A DNA stretch of 64,000 nt. It comes from Symsagittifera roscoffensis (taxonomy: Eukaryota; Xenacoelomorpha; Acoela; Convolutidae). Of this stretch, positions 14,960-28,090 are shown piece after piece. Where the stretch lies: positions 36,623,959-36,687,958 of the forward strand of contig NC_087069.1 in NCBI RefSeq assembly GCF_963678635.1, in the 5' to 3' direction. Under the pieces are notes generated by a model, which did not search any database, was not told the DNA's origin, and was given only the letters and a program-made list of their open reading frames with translations. The position numbers and the translations under genes were made by a program. The stretch's first letter is position 1; each line of letters opens with the position of its first letter.

Positions 14960-17440
14960 TTGCTGCTTGATTCCAAATTTTTTTTTTACTCTCTAGATGT
15001 TGCTGTTTCTGTGGAAGTTTTTTTTTATTTTCGAAAAACAAATATTAAAGTAAATTAACAGAACTCTAGCTTTAGGATTCGAAAAATAATAGTGGCAGAA
15101 AAATCTTTCATGGAAAGAGTGAACATTTTTACCAGGCAAAAGTTTGTTGTTCGTGAATTTTTGTGAATTCAGTGAATTGTTTTGTTGTTTTTGTTCAAAA
15201 AAGTAGATTTCTCTGTTTTTTTGGCGCATTGCACGCCCAATCCATGGCAATATTATTGAGATCATTCAAAATAGTCCGAAAACAATGGGATTAAAAGAAC
15301 TTAGTGGCTACAAAATAGAAGTTGATAGGATTTTTTGCATCAAAATTCGACCATTCGAACTACTCTTAGTCATTTTTTGACAATTTTGCTTGGCCCATAA
15401 TCTTTTTTGGTTTGTTTTTTTCTTCTTTCACAACAATTATCACATCAGGTTCTTGGTTATTTGCGCTGTACGATAATTTTCTCTCTATTTCTACGAAGTC
15501 TTGTGTTTTCTGTAAATGTTTATATTCAAAAGATCCCATTAATCGAACTTTTAAAAGAAACCTTTGCTGGGTGAACTTGGAAATATTTTGCAAGTATTTG
15601 CTTTTTTTTTGCAAATCAATCTCAAAAATTTCTGCCCTGAAATAAGACAGCTGATTCTAGGCAATTTCGGATGTTTTTTTTTCAAATTGTTAGGTTTTTT
15701 TAAGAGAAAACTTTGGAGAAAATCTTGAGTCAATCTTTTGAAGTTTTTTTAAAAAATCTTATAGTTTTTTAATCTAATTCTACAAAACAAAATTATAGAC
15801 GACCAAAATCAAGTGTTTCCTGCCTGAATACTAAATTTTTTTCTTGTTTTCTAGAAGTTGCAGTTTCAGTAGTTTTTTTTCTTCGAAGAATGGAAAGAGA
15901 AAAACATTAGCAGAATTTCAACAAATTATTCAAAAAAGAAAAGTAGGCGGAATTTTGTTTCGACGAGCAAAAGCCTGTTTGTCGTGAATTTTCGAGAAAT
16001 CAGTGAAGTTTTTTGTTCTTTTTGCTAAAACATGGATTTGTCTGTTTTTTTTCGGCGCAATGCACAACCAACACATCGGTTTTTTATTCAGTCATTTGAA
16101 ATAGTCGGAAAACAATCGGATTATTTGAGCTTGGTTTTTAAAATTATAGTGGTTAATAGGATTTTTGCATCAATATTCGACTATTTGAAATACTCTTGTT
16201 CAATTTACGGTATTTTCCGCTGTACCGATATATTTTTTTCTAGTTCCACGATGTCTTGTACTACTTGTGGATGTTTTTCTTCAAAAATTGCCCTCTAGTC
16301 GAACTTTAAATAAAAACGTTGCTGGATAAACTTGGAAACATTTCCCAAGTAACTGCTTTTTTGGCAAATCAATCTCAAAAATTTCTGCTCTGAAATAAGA
16401 AAGCTGTTTCTAGGCAGCTTCGGAAGTTTTTTATTCAAATTTTTATGTTTTTTTTGTCAGAAAAATTTGGAGAAAGTCTTGTATCGGCTTTTGGTGTTTT
16501 TTTCTTTAAATCTTAATACTTTTCAATCTGTTTCTATAAAAAAATTAAAGACGACCAAAATGAAGCATTTCAAGCCTGAATATTAAATTTTTTTCTTGTT
16601 TTCTAGAAGTTGCATTTTCAAGTAATTGCATTTTTATGTAACTGTTTTATTTAGTCAAATCAATCTCAACACCTTCTGCCCTTCAAAAAATAAACTAGTT
16701 TCTAGGCAGTGAAACTTTCGTGAATTCGGTGAGGTTATTTGATTTTTTTGTTCAAAAGATTGAATTTCTCTGTTTTTTTTTGAAATATGTTTTAACTTTT
16801 CAATCTTTATACAAGAAAATAACCGACGACCAAAACAAATTGTTTCCTGTTTGTTTCCAATTTTTTTTTTGCTTTCTTGATGTTGTTGTTTCTGTAGAAT
16901 TTTTTTCTTTTAACAGACTTCCATGTAATGTAGACTTTTAATGTAGACTGTTAATGTAGACTTTTAACAGTACATTAACAGACTTCCAACCTTATGATTC
17001 AAAAAACAATAGTGGACGGAATTTTTTTTTCATGAAAAGAGTAACATTTTTTAACATGCAAAAGTTTGTTGTTCGTGAATTTTTGTGAATTCAATGAATT
17101 GTTTTGATGTTTTTGTTCAAAAAAAAAACGGATTTCTCTAAACTTTTTTGGCACATTGTAAGCCCAATCCATGGGAATTTGTAATGAGATCATTCGAATT
17201 AGTCCAAAAAAATGGGATTAAAAGAACTTGATTGCTAAAATATAGTAGTTGATAGGATTTTTTGCATCAATATTCGAGTGTTCGAACTACTCTTGGTCAT
17301 TTTTGGACAATTTTGCTTGGCCCGTGATCTTTTTTGGTTGGTTTTTTCTTATTCACAACAATTTTTACATCAGTTTCTTGGTTAATTGCGGTGTTCGATA
17401 ACTTTATTTCTACTTCCACGATGTCTTGTATTTTTTGTGT
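14960..17440. repeat. Higher-order block Y, first copy
   Basis: This block of about 2.4 kb recurs at about 21,860-24,330 with an offset of 6,879-6,890 bp. A shorter copy, about 1.8 kb, lies at 20,040-21,860. It contains an unusual short direct repeat (aatgtagac, near 16,927-16,970 and 23,824-23,865) that marks the pair. At 17,440 the similarity stops abruptly inside a monomer, where the sequence jumps to tgcccttcaaaaaataagct: a recombination junction. Confidence 0.7.
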
Positions 17441-17569
17441 GCCCTTCAAAAAATAAGCTAGTTTCTAGGCAGTGAAACTTTCGTAAAATCGGTGAAGCTA
17501 TTTGCTTTTTTTTGTTCAAAAAATTGAATTTCTCTGTTTTTTTTCTGCAAAATGTTTCAATTTTTCAAT

Positions 17570-20110
17570 CTTATTCTACAAAAAAATAACTGACGACCAA
17601 TACAAACTGTTTCCTGCCTGATTCCAAATTTTTTTGCTCTCTAGATGTTGCTGTTTCTGTAGAATATTTTTTTTTCGAAAAAAGTACATTAACAGAAGTC
17701 CAACCTTATGATTCAAAAATTAATAGTGGATGGAATACTCTTTCATGAAAAGAGTAAACATTTTTTACCAGGCAAAAGTTTTTTGTTCGTGAATTTTTGT
17801 GAATTCATGAATTGTTTTGTTTTTGTTCAAAAAAATGGATTTCTCTGTTTTTGTTGGCGCATTGCACTCTCAATCCATGGCATTTTTATTGAGATCAATC
17901 GGAATAGTCCAAAAACAATGGGATTAAAGAAGTGGTTGCTACAATATAGTAGTTGATAGGATTTTTTGCATCAAAATTCGACTGTTCGATTTACTCTTGG
18001 TCATTTTTTGACAATTTTGCTTGCCCATAATCTTTTTTGGTTGATTTATTTCTTCTTTCACAACAATTTTTACATCAGGTTCTTGGTAAATTGCATCGTT
18101 CGATAACTTTATCTCTATTTCCGCGATGTGTTGTGTTTTTTAAGAATATTAATCTTCAAAAATTCCCCTTAACCAAACTTTAAAAAAATGCTGGATGAAC
18201 CCAAGTAAATGCTTCTTTTTAGCAAACAATTCTCAAAATTCTTGCCCTGAAAAAAAAAAGCTGTTTCTAGGCCGTTTCGGATGTTTTGTTTTCAAATTGT
18301 TAGGTTTTTTTGTGAGAAAAATTTGGAGAAATTCTCGAATCATTTTTTTGGTAATTTTTTTTGTAAAAATCTTAATATTTTTTTGAATCTGTTTCTACAA
18401 AAAAAATTACAAAAGACCAAAATAAAGCGTTTTCCTGCCTAAATACTAAATGTTTTTTCTTGCTTTCTAGAAGTTGCAGTTTGGGTAGATTTTTTTTTCA
18501 AAAAACAAAAATAGAAGTTTATTAACAGAATTCCAACACCTTTTTCAAAAAACAACAATGGACGGAATTTTTTTTTTCGACCAGTAAAAGCTTGTTTGTC
18601 GTAAACTTTTGTGAATTCAGTGAAGTTTTTTGTTCTTTTTGCTGAAAAAATGGATTTGTCTGACTTTTTTGGCGCGTTGCACACCCAACACATGGCGGTT
18701 TTTTTATTCAGTCTTTTGAAGTAATCCGAAAACAATCGGATTAATTGAACTTGGTTACTAAAGTTAATTTGGTTGAAAAGGTTTTTTGCATCAATATTCG
18801 ACTATTTGAACTACTCTTGGTAATTTTTAGACAACTTTGCTTGAACCATTAATAGTTTTTTTGGTTGTTTCCATAAAAAAAATTAAGATGTTTGGTACTT
18901 TGCGCTGTACCGATAATTTTGTTTCTGTTTCCACGATGTCTTGTATTACTTGTGAATGTTTTTCTTCAAAAATTCGTTTTAGTCGAATTTAAAAAAAATC
19001 TTGGCTGGATGAACTGGGAATTTTTCCCAAGTTACTGCTTTTGTTTAGCAAATCAATCTCAGAAATTTCTGCTCTGAAATAGGAAAGCTGTTTCTAGGCA
19101 GTTTCGGATTTTTTTAAAAAATGTTAGGTTCTCTTGTGAGAAAAATTAGGAGAAAGTGTTGAATCAATTTTTTTGTGATTTTTAAAAAAATATTATAATG
19201 TTTTTCAAACTGCTTCTACAAAAAAAAATTACCGACGACCAAAAAGAAGCGTTTACTTACAGAATACTAAATTTTTTTTCTTGTTTTCTAGAAATTGCAG
19301 TTTTAGTAGATTTTTATTCGAAAAAGGAAAGTAGAAGTACATAAACAGAATTCCAACACCTTATTCAAAAAACAATTGTAGACCGAATTTTTTTCGACGA
19401 GCAAAAGCTTGTTTGTCGTGAGCTTTTGTGAAGTCTTTCGTTCTTCTTGCTGAAAAAAAAGGGTTTGTCTGACTTTTTTGGCGTTTTGCACACCCAAACA
19501 AGGCGGTTTTTTATTCACTCAGTTGAAATAGTCCGAAAACAATCGGATTATTTGAACTTGGTTTTTCAAAATACAGTGGCTGATAGGATTTTTTGCATCA
19601 ATATTCGACTCTTGTTCGTTTTTTGACCATTTTGCTTGACCCATTGATCGTTTTTTGGTTGCTTTCATTAAAAACTTGATTTTTTTTTATTTCGCGCTGT
19701 ACCAATAATTTTTTTTCTATTAATCGATGTCTTGTACTACTTGTGAATGTTTTTCTCCAAAAAATTCCCCTAGTCGTACTTTAAATAAAAACGTTGCTGG
19801 ATGAATTTGGAATATTTTCTAAGTAACTGTTTTAATCAGTCAAATCAAACTCAACTCTTTCTGCCCTTCAAAAAATAAGCTAGTTTCTAGGCAGTGAAAC
19901 TTTCGTGAAATCGGTGAGGCTATTTGCTTTTTTTGTTCAAAAGAATGAATTTCTCTGTTTTTTTTCTGAAAAAAGTTTCAATTTTTCAATCTTATTCTAC
20001 AAAAAAATAACTGACGACCAATACAAATTGTTTGCTGCCTGATTCCAAACTTTTTTTTTGCTTTCTAGATGTTGCTGTTTTGTGGAAGTTTTTTTATTTT
20101 CGAAAAACGA
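17570..20110. repeat. Higher-order block X, third copy
   Basis: Landmarks match those of 11,880-14,440 with an offset of about 5,675-5,695 bp, for example the ttatgattcaaaaattaata stretch near 17,708 and gatgttgctgttttgtggaa near 20,069 (14,394 in the other copy). Confidence 0.7.
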
Positions 20111-23100
20111 ATATTAAAGTAAATTAACAGAACTCTAGCCTTATGATTCGAAAAACATTAGTGACAGAAAGTTCTTTCATGGAAAGAAAGATCATTTTTA
20201 CCAGGCAAAAGTTTGTTGTTCGTGAATTTTTGTGAATTCAGTGAATTGTTTTTTTGTTTTTGTTCAAAAAAGTAGATTTCTCTGTTTTTTTGGCGCATTG
20301 CACGCCCAATCAATGGCAATTTTATTGAGATCATTCAAAATAGTCCGAAAACAATGGGATTAAAAGAACTTAGTGGCTACAAAATAGAAGTTGATAGGAT
20401 TTTTTGCATCAAAATTTGACCATTCGAACTACTCAGTTTTTTGACAATTTTGCTTGGCCCATAATCTTTTTTGGTTTGTTTTTTTCTTCTTTCACAACAA
20501 TTTTCACATCAGGTTCTTGGTTAATTGCGCTGTACAATAATTTTTTATCTATTTCCTCGATGTCTTGTATTTTCTGTGAATGTTTATATTCAAAAGTTCC
20601 GATTAATCGAACTTTTAAAAGAAACCTTTGCTGGATGAATTTGGAAATATTTCGCACGTATTTGTTTTTTTAGCAAATCAATCTCAAAAATTTCTGCCCT
20701 GAAATAAGACAGCTGATTCTAGGCAGTTTCGGATGTTTTTTTTTTCAAATTGTTAGGTTTTTTTTAAGAGAAAACTTTGGAGAAAGTCTTGAGTCAATCT
20801 TTTGAATTTTTTTTTCCTAAAGTCTTAATGTTTTTTAATCTAATTCTACAAAACAAAATTATAGACGACCAAAATTAAGTGTTTCCTGCCTGAATACTAA
20901 ATTTTTTTCTTGTTTTCTAGAAGTTGCAGTTTCAGTAGTTTTTTTTTCTTCGAAGAAAGAAAAGAGAAAAACATAAACAGAATTTCAACAAATTATTCAA
21001 AAAAGAATAGTAGGCGGAATTTTGTTTCGACGAGCAAAAGCCTGTTTGTCGTGAATTTTCGAGAAATCAGTGAAATTTTTTGTTCTTTTTGCTAAAAAAT
21101 GGATTTGTCTGTTTTTTTCGGCGCAATGCACAACCAACACATCGGTTTTTTATTCAGTCATTTGAAATAATCGGAAAACAATCGGATTATTTGTGCTTGG
21201 TTTTTAAAAATATAGTAGTTGATAGGATTTTTTGCATCAATATTCGACTATTTGAAAAACTCTTGTTCAATTTTCGGTATTTTCCGCTGTACCGATATAT
21301 TTTTTTTTCTAGTTCCGCGATGTCTTGTACTACTTGTGGATGTTTTTCTTCAAAAATTGCCCTCTAGTCGAACTTTAATTAAGAACGTTGCTGGATAAAC
21401 TTGAAAATATTTCCCAAGTAACTGCTTTTTTGGCAAATCAATCTCAAAAATTTCTGCTCTGAAATAAGAAAGCTGTTTCTAGGCAGCTTCAGAAGTTTTT
21501 TTATTCAAATTGTTATGTTTTTTTGTCAGAAAAATTTGGAGAAAGTCTTGTATCGGCTTTTGGTGTTTTTTTTCTTTAAATCTTAATACTTTTCAATCTG
21601 TTTCTATAAAAAAATTACAGACGACCAAAATGAAGCATTTCAAGCCTGAAAATTAAATTTTTTTCTTGTTTTCTAGAAGTTGCATTTTCAAGTAATTGCA
21701 TTTTTATGTAACTGTTTTATTTAGTCAAATCAATCTCAACACTTTCTGCCCTTCAAAAAATAAACTAGTTTCTAGGCAGTGAAATTTTTGTGAATTCGGT
21801 GAGGTTATTTGCTTTTTTTGTTCAAAAATTGAATTTCTCTGTTTTTTTTCTGGAAAATGTTTTTTACTTTCTAGATGTTACTGTTTCTGTGGAAGTTTTT
21901 TTTTTATTTTCGAAAAACGAATATTAAAGTAAATTAACAGAACTCTAGCCTTAGGATTCGAAAAAAAATAGTGACAGAAAAATCTTTCATGGAAAGAGTG
22001 AACATTTTTACCAGGCAAAAGTTTGTTGTTCGTGAATTTTTGTGAATTCAGTGAATTGTTTTTTTGTTTTTGTTCAAAAAAGTAGATTTCTCTGTTTTTT
22101 TGGCGCATTGCACGCCCAATCAATGGCAATTTTATTGAGATCATTCAAAATAGTCCGAAAACAATGGGATTAAAAGAACTTAGTGGCTACAAAATAGAAG
22201 TTGATAGGATTTTTTGCATCAAAATTCGACCATTCGAACTACTCTTAGTCATTTTTTGACAATTTTGCTTGGCCCATAATCTTTTTTGGTTTGTTTTTTT
22301 CTTCTTTCACAACAATTATCACATCAGGTTCTTGGTTGATTGCACTGTACGATAATTTTCTCTCTATTTCCACGAGGTCTTGTATTTTCTGTGAATGTTT
22401 ATATTCAAAAGATCCCATTAATCGAACTTTTAAAAGAAACCTTTGCTGGGTGAACTTGGAAATATTTTGCAAGTATTTGCTTTTTTTTAGCAAATCAATC
22501 TCAAAAATTTCTGCCCTGAAATAAAACAGCTGATTCTAGACAGTTTCGGATGTTTTTTTTTCAAATTGTTAGGTTTTTTTAAGAGAAAACTTTGGAGAAA
22601 GTCTAAAGTCTTGAGTCAATCTTTTGAAGTTTTTTTTTAAGATCTTAATGTTTTTTAATCTAATTCTACAAAACAAAATTATAGACGACCAAAATCAAGT
22701 GTTTCTTGCCTGAATACTAAATTTTTTTCTTGTTTTCTAGAAGTTGCAGTTTCAGTAGTTTTTTTTCTTTGAAGAATGAAAAGAGAAAAACATAAACAGA
22801 ATTTCAACAAATTATTCAAAAAGAATAGTAGGCTCAATTTTGTTTCGACGAGCAAAAGCCTGTTTGTCGTGAATTTTCGAGAAATCAGTGAAGTTTTTTG
22901 TTCTTTTTGCTAAAAAATGGATTTGTCTGTTTTTTTTCGGCGCAATGCACAACCAACACATCGGTTTTTTATTCAGTCATTTGAAATAGTCGGAAAACAA
23001 TCGGATTGTTTGAGCTTGGTTTTTAAAAATATAGTGGTTGATAGGATTTTTTGCAACAATATTCGACTATTTGAAATACTCTTGTTCAATTTTCGGTATT

Positions 23101-24330
23101 TTCCGCTGTACCGATATATATATTTTTTCTAGTTCCACGATGTCTTGTACTACTTGTGGATGTTTTTCTTCAAAAATTGCCCTCTAGTCGAACTTTAAAT
23201 AAAAACGTTGCTGGATAAACTTGGAAATATTTCTCAAGTAACTGCTTTTTTGGCAAATCAATTTCAAAAATTTCTGCTCTGAAATAAGAAAGCTGTTTCT
23301 AGGCAGCTTCGGAAGTTTTTTTATTCAAATTGTTATGTTTTTTTGTTTTTTTGTCAGAAAAATTTGGAGAAAGTCTTGTATCGGCTTTTGGTGGTTTTTT
23401 TCTTTAAATCTTAATACTTTTCAATCTGTTTCTATAAAAAAATTACAGACGACCAAAATGAAGCATTTCAAGCCTGAAAATTAAATTTTTTTCTTGTTTT
23501 CTAGAAGTTGCATTTTCAAGTAATTGCATTTTTATGTAACTGTTTTATTTAGTCAAATCAATCTCAACACTTTCTGCCCTTCAAAAAATAAACTAGTTTC
23601 TAGGCAGTGAAATTTTTGTGATTTCGGTAAGGTTATTTGCTTTTTTTGTTCAAAAGATTGATTTTCTCTGTTTTTTTTAAAAAATGTTTTAACTTTTCAA
23701 TCTTTATACAAAAAAATAACCGACGACCAAAACAAATTGTTTCCTGTTTGATTCCAATTTTTTTTTTGCTTTCTTGATGTTGTTGTTTCTGTAGAATTTT
23801 TTTCTTTTAACAGACTTCCATGTTATGTAGACTTATAATGTAGACTGTTAATGTAGACTTTTAACAGTACATTAACAGACTTCCAACCTTATGGTTCAAA
23901 AAACAATAGTGGACGGAATTTTTTTTTCATGAAAAGAGTAACATTTTTTAACATGCAAAAGTTTGTTGTTCGTGAATTTTTGTGAATTCAATGAATTGTT
24001 TTGTTGTTTTTGTTAAAAAAAAAACGGATTTCTCTAAACTTTTTTGGCACATTGTAAGCCCAATCCATGGGAATTTGTAATGAGATCATTCGAATTAGTC
24101 CAAAAAAATGGGATTAAAAGAACTTGATTGCTAAAATATAGTAGTTGATAGGATTTTTTGCATCAATATTCGAGTGTTCGAACTACTCTTGGTCATTTTT
24201 GGACAATTTTGCTTGGCCCATGATCTTTTTTGGTTGGTTTTTTCTTCTTTCACAACAATTTTTACATCAGGTTCTTGGTTAATTGCGGTGTTTGATAACT
24301 TTATTTCTACTTCCACGATGTCTTGTATTT
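20040..24330. repeat. Higher-order block Y, second and third copies in tandem
   Basis: The phrase gggattaaaagaacttagtg occurs near 20,357 and 22,168, a tandem period of about 1.81 kb, and also near 15,289 in the first Y copy. The later copy continues beyond the earlier one and includes the aatgtagac direct repeats near 23,824. Confidence 0.7.
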
Positions 24331-25914
24331 TTTGTGAATGTTTATCTCAAAAACTCCCATTAACAGAACTGCAAAAAAAAAAATCTTTGCTGGATGAACT
24401 TGGATAAATTTCCCAATTAACTGTTTTTTTTTCAGCAAATAAATCTCAAAACTTCTGCCTGAAATAAAAAAGCTGTTTCTAGGCAGTTTCGGAAGTTTTA
24501 TTTTCAAATTGTTAGGTTTTTTTGTGAAAAAGTTGGAGAAATTCTTGAACCAATTATTTGGTGATTTTTTTTGACATCTTATGATTTTTCATTCTGTTTC
24601 TACACAAAAAACTACAGACGGCCAAAATAAAGCGTTTTCTGCCTGAGTACTCAATTTTCTTCTTGCTTTCTAGAAGTTGCAGTTTCGGTAGATTTTTGTT
24701 TCGAAAAATGAAAACAGAAGTACATTAACAGAATTCCTCATACTGATTTAAAGAATTAATAGATGACGGATTTTTTTTCGACGAGCAAATGCTTTTTCGT
24801 GAATTTTTGTAAAGTCAGTGAAGTTTTTCGTTCTTTTTGCTAAAAACTGGATTTGTCTCTTTTTTGGCGCTTTGCACACCCAACAAATAGCGGTTTTTTT
24901 CAGTCATTTGAAATAGTCCGAAAATAACCGGATTAATTGAACTTGGTTACCAAAAAAATAGTGATTGATAGGATTTTTTGCATCAACATTCGACTATTTG
25001 AATTACGAATTACTCTTGTTCATTCTTTGACAATTTTTCTTGGCCCATTTATCGATTTTTGGTTGTTTTCATTAAGAAATTAAGATTTTTGGTTTTTTGA
25101 GCTGTACCGATAAATTTTTTTCTTTTTCCACGGTGTATTGTATTACTTGTGAATGTTTTTCTTCAAAAATTCCCGTTAGTCGAACTTAAAATAAAAACGT
25201 TCCTGGATGAATTGGAAAAATTTTCCGAGCAAATGTTTTAATTAATCAAATCAATCTCAACACTTTCTGCCCTTCAAAAAAAAGCTAGTTTCTAGGCAGT
25301 AAAACATTTGTGAATTCGGTGAGGTTATTTGCTTTTTTTGTTGAAAAAATTGAATTTCTCTGTTTTTTTTCTGAAAAAAGTTTCAATTTTTCAATCTTAT
25401 TCTACAAAAAAATAACTGACGACCAATACAAACTGTTTCCTGCCTGATTCCAAATTTATTTTTTTGCTTTCTCGATGTTGCTGTTTCTGTAGAATATTAT
25501 TTTTTCGAAAAAAGAATATTAAAGTACATTAACAGAAGTCCAACCTTATGATTCGAAAAACAATAGTGGATGGAATACTCTTTCATCAAAAGCGTAAATA
25601 TTTAGCTTTTCAACCTATTTCTACAAAAAAAAACGACGACCAATTTTTTTTGCTTTCTAGATGTTGCTAGTTCTGTAGAATTTTGTTTTTCGACAAACGA
25701 TTATTGAAACACATAAAATAAATTCTTGCCTTATGATTCAAAAAACATTAGTGGACGGAATATGCTTTCATGGAAAGAGTGAACAATTTTTACGAGGCAA
25801 AAATTTTTGTTGTTTTTGTTCAAAAAAAAGGATTTCTCTCTTTTTTTGGCGCATTGCACGCCCAATCTATGGCAATTTTTATTGAGATCATTCGAAATGG
25901 TCCAAAATCAAAAT

Positions 25915-28090
25915 ATTTAAAAGAATTTGGTTGCTAAAATATAGTGGTTGATAGGATTTTTTGCATCAATATTCGACTCTTTGAACTACTCTTGGTCATT
26001 TTTTTTTTTAATTTTGCTTGACAGATAAATCGTTTTTTGGTTTTTTATTACAGGATTAAGATTTTTGGTATTTTGCGCTGTACCGATGTTTATTTTTCTA
26101 TTACCACGATGTCTTGTATTACTTGTGAATGTTTTTCTTCAAAAAATCTCGTTAGTCGAACTTTAAATAAAAACGTTGCTGGATGAAATGGAAAATTTTT
26201 TCCAAGTAACTGTTTTAATAAGTCAAATCAATCTCAACACCTTCTGCCCTTCAAAAAATAAACTAGTTTCTAGGCAGTGAAAATTTCGTGAATTCGGTGA
26301 GGTTATTCGCTTTTTTTGTTCAAAAAATTGAATTTCTCTGTTGCATTTTAGAAAAATGTTTTAACTTTTCAATCTAATTCTACGAAAAATTAACCGACGA
26401 GCAATACAAACTGTTTCCTGCCTGATTCCAAATTTTTGTTTTGCTTTCTAGATGTTGCTGTTTCTGTAGAATGTTTTTTTTCGAAAAATGAATGTTGAAG
26501 TATATTAACAGAAGTCCAACCTTATGATTCATAAAACAATAGTGGATGGAATACTTTTTCATGAAAAGAGTTAACATTTTTTACCAGGCAAACGTTTTTT
26601 GTTCGTGAGTTTTTGTGAATTCATGAATTGTTTTGTTTTTGTTCAAAAAAATTGATTTCTTTGTTTTTTCTGGCGCATTGCACGCCCAATTCATGGCATT
26701 TTTTATTGAGATCAATCAAAATAGTCCAAAATCAAAATATTTAAAAGAATTTGGTTGCTAAAATATAGTGGTTGATAGGATTTTTTGCATCAATATTCGA
26801 CTCTTTGAACTACTCTTGGTCATTTTTTTTTTAAATTTTGCTTGACAGATAAATCGTTTTTTGGTTTTTTTATTACAGGATTAAGATTTTTGGTATTTTG
26901 CGCTGTACCGATGTTTATTTTTCTATTACCACGATGTCTTGTATTACTTGTGAATGTTTTTCTTCAAAAAATCTCGTTAGTCGAACTTTAAATATAAACG
27001 TTGCTGGATGAAATGGAAAATTTTTTAGTTTTTTTAGTTTTTTGGTTTTTTGGTTTTTTGGTTTTTTTATTACAGGATTAAGATTTTTGGTATTTTGCGC
27101 TGTACCGATGTTTATTTTTCTATTACCACGATGTCTTGTATTACTTGTGAATGTTTTTCTTCAAAAAATCTCGTTAGTCGAACTTTAAATATAAACGTTG
27201 CTGGATGAAATGGAAATTTTTTTCCAAGTAACTGTTTTAATAAGTCAAATCAATCTCAACACCTTCTGCCCTTCAAAAAATAAACTAGTTTCTAGGCAGT
27301 GAAAATTTCGTGAATTCGGTGAGGTTATTCGCTTTTTTTGTTCAAAAAATTGAATTTCTCTGTTTCTTTTTAGATAAATGTTTTAACTTTTCAATCTAAT
27401 TCTACGAAAAAATAACCGACGACCAATACAAACCGTTTCCTGCCTGATTCCAAATTTTTGTTTTGCTTTCTAGATGTTGCTGTTTCTGTAGAATGTTTTT
27501 TTTCGAAAAATGAATGTTGAAGTATATTAACAGAAGTCCAACCTTATGATTCATAAAACAATAGTGGATGGAATACTTTTTCATGAAAAGAGTTAACATT
27601 TTTTACCAGGCAAAAGTTTTTTGTTCGTGAGTTTTTGTGAATTCATGAATTGTTTTGTTTTTGTTCAAAAAAATTGATTTCTTTGTTTTTTCTGGCGCAT
27701 TGCACGCCCAATTCATGGTATTTTTTATTGAGATCAATCAAAATAGTCCAAAATCAAAATATTTAAAAGAATTTGGTTGCTAAAATATAGTGGTTGATAG
27801 GATTTTTTGCATCAATATTCGACTCTTTGAACTACTCTTGGTCATTTTTTTTAAAAAAACTTTGCTTGACAGATAAATCGTTTTTTGGTTTTTTTATTAC
27901 AGGATTAAGATTTTTGGTATTTTGCGCTGTACCGATGTTTATTTTTCTATTACCACGATGTCTTGTATTACTTGTGAATGTTTTTCTTCAAAAAATCTCG
28001 TTAGTCGAACTTTAAATATAAACGTTGCTGGATGAAATGGAAAATTTTTTCCAAGTAACTGTTTTAATAAGTCAAATCAATCTCAACACT
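25915..28090. repeat. Three tandem units of ~827 bp, the middle one enlarged
   Basis: The phrase aaaatcaaaatatttaaaag recurs near 25,910, 26,729 and 27,749. The first spacing is about 827 bp and the second about 1,020 bp. The extra 195 bp is an internal partial duplication (separate entry). The three units are nearly identical, pointing to recent unequal exchange. Confidence 0.8.
26865..27220. repeat. 195-bp partial duplication with a gtttttt simple-repeat junction
   Basis: The segment starting tttttattacaggattaaga near 26,868 is repeated from about 27,062. Between the copies, at 27,020-27,066, lies a run of agtttttt and ggttttttt units. The junction sits on a T-rich simple repeat, as expected of slippage or recombination between short T tracts. 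Confidence 0.75.
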
